Source: Utricularia gibba
Lineage: Eukaryota; Streptophyta; Magnoliopsida; Lamiales; Lentibulariaceae
Direction of reading: 5' to 3'
DNA length: 64,000 nucleotides
Assembly (NCBI GenBank): GCA_002189035.1
Contig: NEEC01000031.1
Location: 234,691 to 298,690 of the forward strand
Position 1 is the stretch's first letter, and every line of letters starts with the position of its first letter. Positions 53,969-64,000 of this stretch are shown in pieces. The notes beneath the pieces were generated by a model that was given only the letters and a program-made list of their open reading frames with translations, had not been told where the DNA came from and ran no database searches. A program made the position numbers and the translations under genes.

Positions 53969-55372
53969 TCACGAATTATCATCGTATGGCAACCTGCAAG
54001 CATCCATTTGATCCCTGGATTTGTGTTTTCCCACAATTTCAGCAAAAGTCCTGCACTTGCATTCTTTTCCTGGTCGTATAACATCTCCATACACAGCCAT
54101 TTCGATGATGTCAAGCTCCTTGTCTGCAGAAACAGAACATTGTCAACCTACTTATCAACTGCCAGAGAACCAAGTTTGATTCGACAGAAGAATGTGATAC
54201 ATAAGTTCTCATATATGCTTTTTATAACAGGCAGTTGGCTGAATAGTAGTGCTCGCAGGTAAGCACTATGGGTCATCTGGATAGAAGGGCAGTCATAGCG
54301 TATACTATTCAGTAATAAAGCAATCTCTCACTAATGCGATTACAATGAGAATGAATCAGGAATTTGAAGCCCACCTGCGTTAACCAGACTACAGGAAGTG
54401 AAACATGACGAAGATAAAGCTCGGCTGGTGTTTGCCAAGGAAACAAATGACACATGCGAACAACCATGTCCACTCCATTCTCCAGTTACATGGCACATGT
54501 TTTTACTAAAAAGTGATTATAACATCTATAACCCCTGCTGAACAAAAAAAAGTCTACGGAGAAACCATGCAGAATTCTTTAATGTTTTATCACTATCTTC
54601 ATTCACAAAAGCAGGTCACCTCGACATCAAATGGGTAGGTAAAACATGAAAAGATTACTTCCATACCTGTGAACTTCAGTTCACAAGAATAGTCTTTCAA
54701 GCGAGAAGTATCAATCTCCTGTTTATCCGATTTTAGCCTGTTCACCCTGGTCTGCAGAATTTGACAATTCTCCGCCGTTGATTCCCCGCCTGCATAGTGA
54801 ACAGCTTAGGTCATTGTGATTGAGCATGGTGTTCGTCCTCCCGACAATCCTTCACAGCACCTCCTTCCACCCTCGTAGAAAAAACCCAAAAGTTGGGGAA
54901 AAAAAACTTTCGTGGTAAAACAAGAAGGAAAATTCAAGATCAATGGCAACGAGCCTTGAACCTCACTTCATAAGCATAACGAAAACCACAACCTCTTACC
55001 ACCAGCATGCAGAAATTTAGGAATACGGAAAAGTAAGAAATCTGATGTAATTCTTAATTGAATCCCGCAAACAAAAAATCTTTAAGGATGTCTTTAGGGA
55101 CTTTAGCAAATTATGAACACAGCATTTGGGAAATTGGAACCTTTTGAAAAAGGAAGGATGTGGTCGTACTCGAAGCAGAGGCAACCCTGGCAATTACAGA
55201 ATCGTTTGCAGACAATGTTTCCGGCGGCGTCTTTTCTCCACCTCTCGGGGTGGCGCCCAGGCACCGTTTCCGCATGTGACCAGCACCTGCTTTTCACCAG
55301 TTTGTCGAAAAACCTCGGCCTCTCCTCTAGACGAGCACCCCTAGGTGACGAAGAACCAGAAGGAAAGCTCAT
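53969..55372 (-). CDS. HNH-domain protein, plant conserved
   Basis: Exon 1 (about 55372-55141) carries RFFDKLVKSRCWSHAE, PGRHPERWRKDAAGNIVCKRF and the HNH core CFEYDHILPFSKG. Exon 2 (about 54785-54670) has GGESTAENCQILQTRVNRLK, completing the N-H part of the fold. The last exon (54118-53969) has DKELDIIEMAVYGDVIRPGK and a cysteine pair, ending DACRLPYDDNS. It resembles the Arabidopsis At3g47490/At2g23840 HNH endonuclease-like proteins, whose function is not established. The start is MSFPSG at 55372; an in-frame ATG at 55417 would add 15 residues. Confidence 0.88.
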
Positions 55373-55758
55373 TCTGTAAAGAAAAAGTTTTCCGACTTCG
55401 AAAGTCGGTAGAAACACCGTGTAAATAAAATATTGCCTGGTGCAAGGTCGATACTTCGATATATTTCAATCTCACATTTGGTACGAATGGTTAACGATGC
55501 TTGAGCGCTGGCGTCTGGCGCCTGGCGGCGATGCTATGGCACATAGTACCTGAAGTCACGGACGACTTCATCTCCATCAGAAGGAAACCAGCAAGCCCTA
55601 AATCGATCTTTCCGATTTTCTTCAGGTTCAGGGTTTTTTCAATATGCCCCTAATATTAGCGGGACTTCCATATGTCACCCCAAAAGATATCATATAAAAA
55701 CCTCTTCTGCATTAGGGTGTAATAAGGAAATAGTCCAAAGGCACGGATAGACTGAGAG
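55373..55758. promoter_or_regulatory. Short bidirectional promoter
   Basis: 386 bases separate the start codons of the HNH gene (-) and the Asterix gene (+). Housekeeping genes arranged head to head often share such promoters. No TATA consensus stands out. Confidence 0.5.
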
Positions 55759-56525
55759 ATGGCTTCCCAGTCTAACGATCCCCGCATGCCATCGGCGTCC
55801 CGGCCATACAAACCTCAGCCGATATCTCCACAGGACCTCCCGGTGGACTATTCTGGCTTCATAGCAGTGATATTTGGGGTTTTTGGTGCCATGTTCCGGG
55901 TACGAGATCGTTTCCCCTTTTTGACTACGACCTTCGTTTTTCAAGATTAGCGCTTCATAGTGAGGATGTTTTTCACCTTTTTCTTTTGTGTTCGGGATCT
56001 AGTTTTATTTTTGCAGTATCATATGACGCTGAAGTTATTTATCTATTAATGTCGCAGTACAAGATTTGCTCGTGGCTGGCGATAATATTCAGTGCTCAAT
56101 CGCTAGCGAATATGAAGAATATGGAGAGCGATCTAAAGCAGATCTCCATGGCCATGATGTAGGTTCTGAGTTTAATTGCACACTAACATTTTAAAAGAAT
56201 AAATTTGAGCATGCTCCTGGCACTATCTTCAAGAGACAATCTAGCTATCTCCAAAGAAATTTTCTGCGTTTCTTCAGAATTTCTGCGGTTTGTCACAAGA
56301 ATAATTCACAACTTACGCAACTTGTTTCAGAGGATAAAGATTACAATTTCCTTTAACGATCCTGAAACTAGTTTGTTTTGTTGATCTGGTTGATTATTCT
56401 ACGTATGTTGATCGGTTTGGAAATATAAACTTCTTTCCGTCTGTATTCTTCACACCAGGTTTGGGATTATGGGATTGGTGACTAATTACCTGGGGTTGGG
56501 GCCTCGACCAGGCGTTAAGAAGTAA
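55759..56525 (+). CDS. Protein Asterix homologue (UPF0139/WDR83OS, PAT complex)
   Basis: Three exons: 55759-55899, 56056-56158, 56459-56525. The motifs LPVDYSGFIAVIFGVFGAMF, YKICSWLAIIFSAQSLANM, SMAMMFGIMGLVTNYLG match the eukaryote-wide Asterix family almost residue for residue. In animals Asterix and CCDC47 form the PAT complex, an ER intramembrane chaperone for multispanning proteins. The product is about 103 residues with two to three membrane helices. Function in plants is by homology only. Confidence 0.95.
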
Positions 56526-57483
56526 TAACTGTCATTTCCATTGCTATTCTGTTGAAGCCTGCCAAGCAAACCATGGCGTGTCCTTTGAAGTTTGAAGGCG
56601 GTCGCTTATTTAGCCTGTGTAGAGGCTGCAAGATTCATCATCGATGCTATGCTTTATTTCTTCTTGTACTGTTGACAATCTGGTTTGTAGTTTCTGGACT
56701 AAGATGCAGCATTTTGTGTGTTTTGTGGTAACCAGGGTTATATATTTAGCACCTGGATGTTGCCCGTTTGATTGTAACCAACACACATTGAACGAAGTAG
56801 CATTTGCAAACGTTCCTTTAACAGATATGTAGTGCTGCACCGGATCATAGAGGCAAATTTTATGAAATATTCCAAAATTTTATGAACCTCCTCTTTGTTT
56901 CCAAGTGGACTTGATCTTCATATGCTGACACAAATCAGTTTCATTCGGCAAGATAAAGGCGCAGTTGGGTAGGATATGCAGTTTTTTTGGCTGGTCATAT
57001 CACAGAGTTGGGCAGCCTCATCTAACAGATGGCAAGCAAGCCATCGCCATGTGAGTCCTCTAGAGTAACAGGAGGAACTGGACCTTCCTCCGAATTGAAT
57101 CGACAAAGGAGAGGACTGCCCAACAGCATTGGGTTCATGTTCACTACTGTTCAAAACCAGGGTCCTGTCCATGGAACGCTGGAAGTTCAACTCTCATGCC
57201 CTATCAACCCGGGGACTTTCAAATTTAGTGTCACTAATGAAGACTTTTTTTTAAGGAAAAAGAATACAAACAAAACAAAACAAAACCTCCAGACGTATAG
57301 CAAGTGTAATGAATGCATCGGCAACAATGTCGGCTTCATGTTATCATCTATCCTAAGTACATGGCGGATTATCACATGCTTGCAGACGGCAAAGACTCAC
57401 ACTTCCTAGAGAAACAACAAAAATTCCACAACGCATCAGCAACAGTACCGGCTTCGTTCATCATTTATGCACTAAACGGCGGA
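56526..57483. other. Convergent 3' region, no gene
   Basis: Lies between the Asterix gene (+) and the unknown small protein gene (-). Open frames at 56610-56840 and 57029-57409 show no domain. Between 57350 and 57490 a partial inverted or duplicated ATGGCGGATTA/AAACGGCGGATTAGCAC motif appears twice. Confidence 0.4.
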
Positions 57484-58008
57484 TTAGCACATTCCAGGAG
57501 GCGGCAATCGCTGTGGCTGGGGACGGTTCTTGAAAGCGCGAGCCAGGAGTGCTCCTAATCCAACCCCCATTCCAATTCCAATTATGAAAGAAGGCAGATA
57601 TATAGAAGACCGTTTCCTGCTCTGTAAATGCCACAACAATTTCACATCATCAGGATGCCACAGACTCAAATGAACGGCAAGCATCAATATCAAATCTGCA
57701 TTGTTTGTGGCCCGAAGTAAGTTGAAGCACACAGGACAAGAAACTTTTGCGCTCTCTCCATCCTTCACCGAATTGACTTTTTCAGCAATGAATAGAGCTT
57801 GCTCCTTCAACGACACACGGATTGGCAGGAAAGGCTGCAGGAGCAATACAAAAGATTGTATCAAGTTAACACAATTGCTTACTCTGTAGTATATCTACGT
57901 GGTCAATTTTGGTATTTATCTCAAATAATAATTGAAACAGACGAGTATAGGGAAAACCTTAGTCAAATTTGAGATCCACGTCCATGCTGCTCTTACAAAA
58001 CTTCGCAT
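57484..58008 (-). CDS. Small plant protein of unknown function, single predicted membrane helix
   Basis: Two exons, 58008-57958 and 57834-57484, give 133 residues. Exon 1 encodes MRSFVRAAWTWISNLTK. Exon 2 has PIRVSLKEQALFIAEKVNS, a SCPVCFNLL pair of cysteines, and HLSLWHPDDVKLLWHLQ. A glycine-rich hydrophobic segment (SFIIGIGMGVGLGALLARAF) follows near the C-terminus, then a proline-rich end. The clean splice and codon pattern argue for a real gene. I do not recognise the family by name. The membrane segment and paired cysteines suggest an organelle or ER membrane protein. Confidence 0.75.
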
Positions 58009-59163
58009 TTGCTCCTGAAGCAATAGGAAGGCTCGTCCTAATAGCGGAGATCAAAACGATTCAAACTGCATCGACCCAGAAACTTTCATGAGTGCACTGC
58101 AATGACAAGATAAAAGTTCGCTCTTCAAGATACACGTATCCTATATTTTCCTTTTTTCCAACGCATAAACTATATTCTGCGAATGAGTTAACCATAACTT
58201 CTCCTTTCCTATTCAATTCTTTACTCTAGGGGAGAAAGTTATATCTAGCAATCGAAGCAAAAAATCAATGGTTCAAATCAAGACAGCACCGTCAACATCT
58301 AAAGAAGCACTGAAAAGCCTAACTTATTCTCCAGCTTATACAGTCAGAGAGAAGGATATCACCTGTGGCGGCGAGTTACAGTTTAGCGGTAATGTTGAAG
58401 CTCGCGGTGAATAATGAAGCATTGTGCGGTCGATGTTATGTGACAAATGCCCTAGTCCCAATAATTTCACGAACGTTCGGCCCATTCGCACTGCCTGTTC
58501 TTAGACATGTCTGCCCTTTTCCGATGCTTTCGCATTTTAAAGAAAACTTCCTCTGCACGATAGGTCACGGCATCTCACATTTCCAAATGCTTGTTCTCTG
58601 ATGGGCAATACCTAAGCTTCTTTATTTCCAATTTCTCGAAGGGCGGAAAACTGGAGTTTGTTTAGAAAAGGCTTGGCGGGTAAGTAGGCAAACTGGAGTT
58701 AGTAATTGGTCATTGTACTTCCATTTTGCACTTGTGTTTTGGGGTTTGAGTTGGATGCTGTGATTGCCTTATTTATTTGTTTGGGACGTCCCTTTATTTT
58801 TGAGCAAAACTCATGCCTATTCCTCATATTTAACAACACTATTCGTAAAAACTTTAGTTAGGGTAGTGCAGTCGCGCGGGGGAGAAACATCTGAAATCTC
58901 GCTACGGTTTGTGAAACATAAATCAGAATCAGATTGAAATATTCTATTGGATTGCTCATATTTAACGCGAAGATAGAATTGATGGTTTGAGGCAATTCCT
59001 AAAACCCAAACCGCAACCCCAAGGTGGGCCATTAAAGGGCTTGAAGGGGCGAAAGACACCTCCTAACGTCCGAGTTTTCTCTCCTTTGCGTGACACAGCT
59101 GTGGTGGGTAGGTCAACTCAATCTCTCTCGGGAACTCGCTCACGATCTGCGATCTTAGGGGGA
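58009..59163. other. Divergent intergenic region
   Basis: Between the unknown gene (-) and HRD3 (+). An upstream frame extends HRD3 to 58987 but its sequence looks like leader DNA, not protein. Nothing else recognised. Confidence 0.5.
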
Positions 59164-62100
59164 ATGTTGCGGCGGGGAACGCATCGTATCATTTGCGCTC
59201 TTCTTCTCCTTGCTCTTCTGCCGCTCAATGCAATCGCTCGCCCATTCTTTTTTGTACTCTCTGAGGATGACCTTTCTGATCCCAATCAACCCTCGCCTGC
59301 TGAAGACGTCTCTGAGTTTGACGACTTTCCTGAGACCGATTCACAGCCTGATTATGTTTTCGATCCCGGCTCATGGTCCCCAATCTTTGAACCAGATACC
59401 AATTTCGGGAACCCAAACGCTAGCGATGACGGTGATATAATTTATTACAGCGGAGTGAAAAAGATTGTCGAGGCTTCCAGGGGGGAATTTAGGCTCATGG
59501 AAGAGGCGGCAGCAGAGATTCAGGCGGCAGCGGATATGGGGAACCCACAGGGCCAATCTGCGATCGGCTTTTTGTACAGCATGGGAATTTCCAGAGAGAG
59601 GAGTGAAAGCAAGGCCTTTCTGCATCACTACTTTGCCTCGCAAGGGGGCAATATGCAGTCAAAATTGGCTCTGGCTTACACTTATTATCGGCGTGAAGTA
59701 CGCTCCTTTCCTGCATATTCATTTAGTCGGATGCCATCAGCTGTGATTTTATATTTCTGTTTCATCATCATGACATCCGAACTATGGTTTTCGTTTGACG
59801 AAGTTATCACTCGTACTACGTAATCTATCGTTTAGGTGGTGAAACCCGATATATACTTCTGAAAGGCATTTGATGACTATGATATGCCCCATTGAGGAAA
59901 TGGGAAAATAGAGGAAAACTAGCGTGTTGAATATTGATCAAATTACTTGTTAGGATTTTTAGTTAATGAGATTTATGGTCTGGTTTTTTTCGGTGCAGAT
60001 GTATGAGAAGGCAGTTGGGCTTTACTCAGAATTGGCGGAAGTAGCCATGAATAGTTTTCTCATTTCAAAGGACTCGCCTGTTATTGAGCCTGTGAGAATA
60101 CATATTGGTGCAGAGGAGAATAAAGAAGCTCTTCGGAAGTCTAGGGGAGAGGAGGATGAAGATTTTCAGATTTTAGAATATCAAGCACAAAAAGGAAATG
60201 CAGGGGCCATGCATAAAATTGGAATGTTTTATTACTTCGGTCTGAGAGGTGTTAGGCGTGATCATGCCAAAGCATTGCGTTGGTTCTCCAAAGCAGTGGA
60301 GAGAGGTGAGCCTAGGTCAATGGAACTTCTTGGAGAGATATACGCAAGAGGAGCAGGAGTTGAACGAAATTATACTAAGGCGTTAGAATGGCTGACGCTT
60401 GCATCAAGGCACCAACTTATCTCCGCTTACAATGGAATGGGATATTTATATGCAAAAGGCTATGGAGTTGACAAAAAAAATTATACCACGGTTTGTCCTA
60501 ATTGTTGTTAAGGATTTTCTTGTTCTTCACCAAGCTATTTTCTCAAATATTCTTTCTTTTTCACCACCTGCACTTGCCCATTGCTTCTTTCAACTAATGT
60601 TTGTTCCATTTCACCTCACACTGCAGTTATGTTATGCTCTTGAAAAATTGAAAATATGGAAATATGCTTTGTTTACAGGCAAAAGAGTACTTTGACAAAG
60701 CGGCTGAGAATGATGAACCTGGAGGGTTCTACAACCTTGGGGTTATGTATCTTAAGGGCCTTGGGGTGAAGCGTGACTTGAAAATAGCAACAAAATATTT
60801 TGGTCTTGCTGCTAATTCAGGTCAACCAAAAGCGTATTACCAATTGGCAAAGATGTTTCATACTGGAGTGGGGCACAAAAAAAATCTTCCTCTGGCAAGT
60901 GTTTAGCTCTTCATTCCAGCAGTTTTATCCTAATATGCCTTTTTCAGACAAAGTAAATTTGGAAATTAGTGTTGGTCTCCTATTCTTTTTTTTTTTGGAA
61001 ATTATGATTGTTGGAATTTCTTCCATCCCTTTGAGTTCCTTATTCAGACAAAGTAATGTCCTGGGATTTTTTGTTTGCAGTTTAATTAACAAGTGTACTG
61101 CTAACCCAACTTACATGAGTAGGCTTTACCATTACCTTTTAGAACATGCAATTTATGAATTGTTATATATTTCTTATAAATTAAAAATCATTGCTTTTGC
61201 TTTTTTCATTGTGGGATTTCCCACATTATCATCACTCTCTCAAAAGGTTGACTGTTAAAATACATGATGGTCAAATTGGATACTATTAAGGTAATCATGT
61301 CAAGCCATCAGTCATTTGCTCTAGAATCGTGTTATATATTTATGGTATCAGAATTATGAGGAATGAGCACAAACCAAGACATGGGGATAGTATAGCTCAT
61401 GATTTGTACTTTGTACTCTTGCATTTCTTTCTGGTAGGACTATTTTGGGTTTAATGTTTTTGAGTGCACAATCAAGAACTAGTTTACTGGTGGAGTACTT
61501 ATATCCTCCATTCCTTTTTTGATCAGTCTAGGATATAGTTCCATCCATTCTCCTGATTTGTTATGCGTTTGTGTTTCTTTCTTGACTGAAGTGTGCATTT
61601 TTTTGTGCAATTGGTGTTCTTATTCCTGGTACTTAATCTGTAGGCTACCGCATTATATAAATTGGTTGCTGAGCGTGGACCATGGAGTTCCTTGTCTAGA
61701 TGGGCTCTTCAGTCATATCTGAAAGGTGATATTGGCAAGTCATTGCTTTTATATTCAAGAATGGCAGAGCTAGGGTATGAGGTGGCTCAAAGTAACGCTG
61801 CTTGGATTCTTGACAAGTATGCGGACCTTAGCATTTGCTTGGGTGAGTTTGGGTTGTGCACTGATGCAGAAAGGCATCAACGTGCACATGGGTTGTGGTG
61901 GAGGGCCTCAGAACAGGGCAATGAACATGCCGCTCTTTTGATTGGGGATGCTTATTACTACGGTCGGGTATGTTAACTGTGGCATTTCTTGGTTCATTTG
62001 CAAGGAATTTCCATGGCTTTATTCGTCACATGGGCTTACTTTCTTATTACAGAAGTCTTTGCTGGCTCCAATTTTAATGGGTTTTGTTGTTTTTCTTTTT

Positions 62101-62854
62101 CGTTCGCTTATAAAGGGTGCAGAACGGGACTATGATCGTGCCGCTGAGGCTTATATGCATGCTAAATCTCAATCCAATGCCCAGGCTATGTTCAACTTGG
62201 GTTACATGCATGAGCATGGCCAAGGTCTGCCACTGGATCTTCACCTTGCCAAGCGTTATTATGATCAGGCTTTAGAAGCGGATTCCACTGCAAAATTGCC
62301 TGTATCATTGGCCCTTGCCAGCTTGTGGATAAGAAGGAACTATGCCGATACATTTATTGTGAGTTATGCTTTCTGGCATCTCGGTTGGGGATATAGGATG
62401 GTTTTTTGCGTGTGCATGAAGGTTGTTTGTCCCTTTTTGAAGCATCCTGATGCGTCAACTGTTTTATTTCTACTGAATGCAGCTTTTTGTTCTCTTTAAA
62501 TCTTGATGTTCCATGTGGATGAATCACATTGTTACTGCATATAGGCTTTATAAGACACTTTGATGAAGGAAATAAGCAAGAGGCATGCTTGATTAATATT
62601 TGTAGTAGGATGCTTCCTGAACCTGTTCTGTGTTGCAGGTTGGCATGATCGATTCACTTCCGGAACTGTATCCTAGGGTGGAAGCGTGGGTAGAGAATGT
62701 GATATTGGAAGAGGGTAATGCAACTATTCTTACACTCTTCCTCTGCCTTGTAACTGTTCTGTACTTGCGGGAGCGTCAAAGAAGACATGCTGTTCCTGTA
62801 CCTGGTGTTTTAGACCCCCTACAGCAACCTCCTGAGGCTCTACCTGTTAGATAG
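59164..62854 (+). CDS. HRD3A: HRD3/SEL1L homologue of ER-associated degradation
   Basis: Client-recruiting partner of the HRD1 ubiquitin ligase in the ER membrane. The six exons are 59164-59697, 59999-60490, 60679-60894, 61644-61967, 62116-62358 and 62639-62854. They sum to 675 codons, 674 residues, close to Arabidopsis HRD3A. A signal peptide (about residues 1-21) is followed by an acidic stretch and then many Sel1 repeats, e.g. [76 protein letters not shown] single C-terminal helix ([17 protein letters not shown]) anchors it. The intron after 60894 has a GC donor (CTG/GCAAGT); homology and frame require this joint. Start 59164 gives the hydrophobic leader directly. Confidence 0.95.
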
Positions 62855-63417
62855 AGAAATTTTAGAATCTCCTCAAACTTGCTACTTCTTTCATGCTGCC
62901 TTTTACACTAGCTGTTTAAAAACTGGGAAGAAGAGTATGATGCCATCCTGGATGAAACATATATTAGAAGTAAAGCTGACGAGAATCGTTGTTACATCAA
63001 GTTGATGTAAATAAAAAGTATTTAATTTATTTGAGTTTAAATAAAGTTGATGTACATAAATTAATTTTTTAAATAGTATTTAATTAGTAAAATTAGAATT
63101 AAGGTGATATTAAGTAAAGTAAAGGAGGTGATATTAAGTATAAGCATCCTCATCCTCATCCTCTTGTGAGTATAAGCATAGAGATGAATGCTACAGAGAC
63201 TCTGTTGTGCTAATCACTATATAAAAGGCGATTGGGATTGAGGTTGAAACCTCAACAGACCAACAGCTAAAATAGCAGCAGCGTTTGTCGTTTTATAGGT
63301 TTTGGTTAAGAGCCCTAAGTTTTCTAGATGCTTTAGCGAAGCTTACATGCCAGACTTTTCCATCGGATCTGTATCTTGAAGAATTTAGAGATTGATTGGA
63401 TCAGCAAGTTGGGTAAG
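62855..63417. other. AT-rich 3' flank and TATA-like element
   Basis: AT-rich imperfect repeats at 62996-63140 (TTGATGTAAATAAA-like motif twice). TATATAAA at 63218-63225 is in good context for a core promoter. No long frame. Confidence 0.5.
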
Positions 63418-63525
63418 ATGGCGCACACAAGAGTCAAAGCTATGAACAAGGTTGACGCCCCGAGAGCTGGCGCGACCGAAGGGGCCAGGGCATTCTTCAG
63501 AAGCAAACAAAGCGAGGTGCCGTAG
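63418..63525 (+). CDS. Possible 35-codon small ORF
   Basis: ATG at 63418 opens 35 codons (MAHTRVKAMNKVD to KQSEVP) ending in TAG, about 190 bases after the TATA box at 63218. It has a basic, alanine-rich composition and no known motif. It may be an upstream ORF or first exon of a gene outside the window, or chance. Confidence 0.25.
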   Translation: MAHTRVKAMNKVDAPRAGATEGARAFFRSKQSEVP

Positions 63526-63923
63526 ACCCGAGAAATCCGTTTAATTCAAGAGCGATCCCAACACCCTACATGAATATAGTAGGCTTGCTGAATTACACCC
63601 TTGCCCTCATTGCTGCAACACCTGAGAAAAAAGCTCACATCCCCTATGGCCTATTTCTATGCGTTGTCTTATGTTGATGTGAGCGACGTAGCTGTTCCTT
63701 TTGGTTTCAAATTGCGCGTTCTCCTACACGCCCATTGCCAGGCGATTTTCGGAGTGTTTAGCGTTTGGGATTTAATGTTCATAATTTAGGAATAAGCGTC
63801 TAGCGCTTAGATTCCTAAAAGGTACTTTCTCACAAAATGTCTCACGGTTTATACAGCTCATTTGGATGTAGGAATTAGTTTCCGAAGTTCTCGATTCAGG
63901 TTGAATATTTTCGGGGTTTATGG

Positions 63924-64000
63924 TTTAGGGTTTCGGATTTAGGGTTCCAGGGTTCCAGGGTTCCAGGGTTCCAGGGTTTCAGGGTTCCAGGGTTCCAGGG
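63924..64000 (+). repeat. Telomere-like degenerate tract at window edge
   Basis: Two plant telomere units TTTAGGG (63924-63930, 63938-63944) flank a variant, then seven consecutive 8-base units run to the window end. Six are TTCCAGGG and one is TTTCAGGG. The array continues beyond the window. Confidence 0.9.

Noticed and set aside
58987-59163. N-terminal extension of HRD3
   Set aside because: Would bury the signal peptide; the ATG at 59164 gives the family start.

Overview
The window is nuclear DNA of a flowering plant. Nearly every gene is split by short GT-AG introns, coding density is moderate, and the proteins are typical land-plant families: Dof, mini zinc finger, MIKC* MADS, hydroxyproline galactosyltransferase, plastid isochorismate synthase and plastid ribulose-phosphate epimerase. 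I cannot name the species. I see no clear transposon, rRNA, tRNA or CRISPR array.

Layout, left to right: an MRS2/CorA magnesium transporter (839-2519, -); a DM13/DOMON/cytochrome b561 protein (2966-5610, -); an LC8-type dynein light chain with a long N-terminal extension (7762-8737, -); an arabinogalactan-type hydroxyproline galactosyltransferase (10278-13109, +) tail to tail with a HIPL glucose/sorbosone-dehydrogenase-like protein (13392-16068, -); a decayed piece of plasma-membrane H+-ATPase (about 17270-18180) abutting a decayed beta-glucosidase (18236-18592); an almost intact GH1 beta-glucosidase with a basic nuclear-localisation-like tail (20435-23108, +); isochorismate synthase (23772-26834, -); two divergent ABCA transporters (27738-32456, -, and 33631-38428, +); a mini zinc finger gene (39448-39714, +); a gene-poor stretch of about 3.7 kb; a cyclic Dof factor (43400-44946, +); cyclin L (45992-48134, +); an AGL65-type MADS gene (49349-51637, +); ribulose-phosphate 3-epimerase (51924-53556, -); an HNH-domain protein (53969-55372, -) divergent from an Asterix/PAT-complex gene (55759-56525, +); a small plant protein of unknown function (57484-58008, -); and HRD3/SEL1 of ER-associated degradation (59164-62854, +). 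The right edge carries a telomere-like repeat.

The genes do not form one pathway. Some share a compartment: HRD3 and Asterix act in ER protein quality control, the galactosyltransferase builds cell-surface glycans, and HIPL and the DOMON/b561 protein are predicted cell-surface or membrane redox proteins. Gene content resembles a few Arabidopsis blocks (At1g18/At1g74 and At3g47/At5g62, from memory), so this looks like an old, little-rearranged angiosperm neighbourhood.

Three window-wide patterns stand out. Several otherwise good genes carry one-base frameshifts, mostly a missing base in a G/C run, which looks more like consensus error than decay. At least six introns in good genes use GC donors, more than the usual one percent or so. 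The beta-glucosidase and its dead neighbour share a basic C-terminal tail like that of nuclear defence glucosidases.
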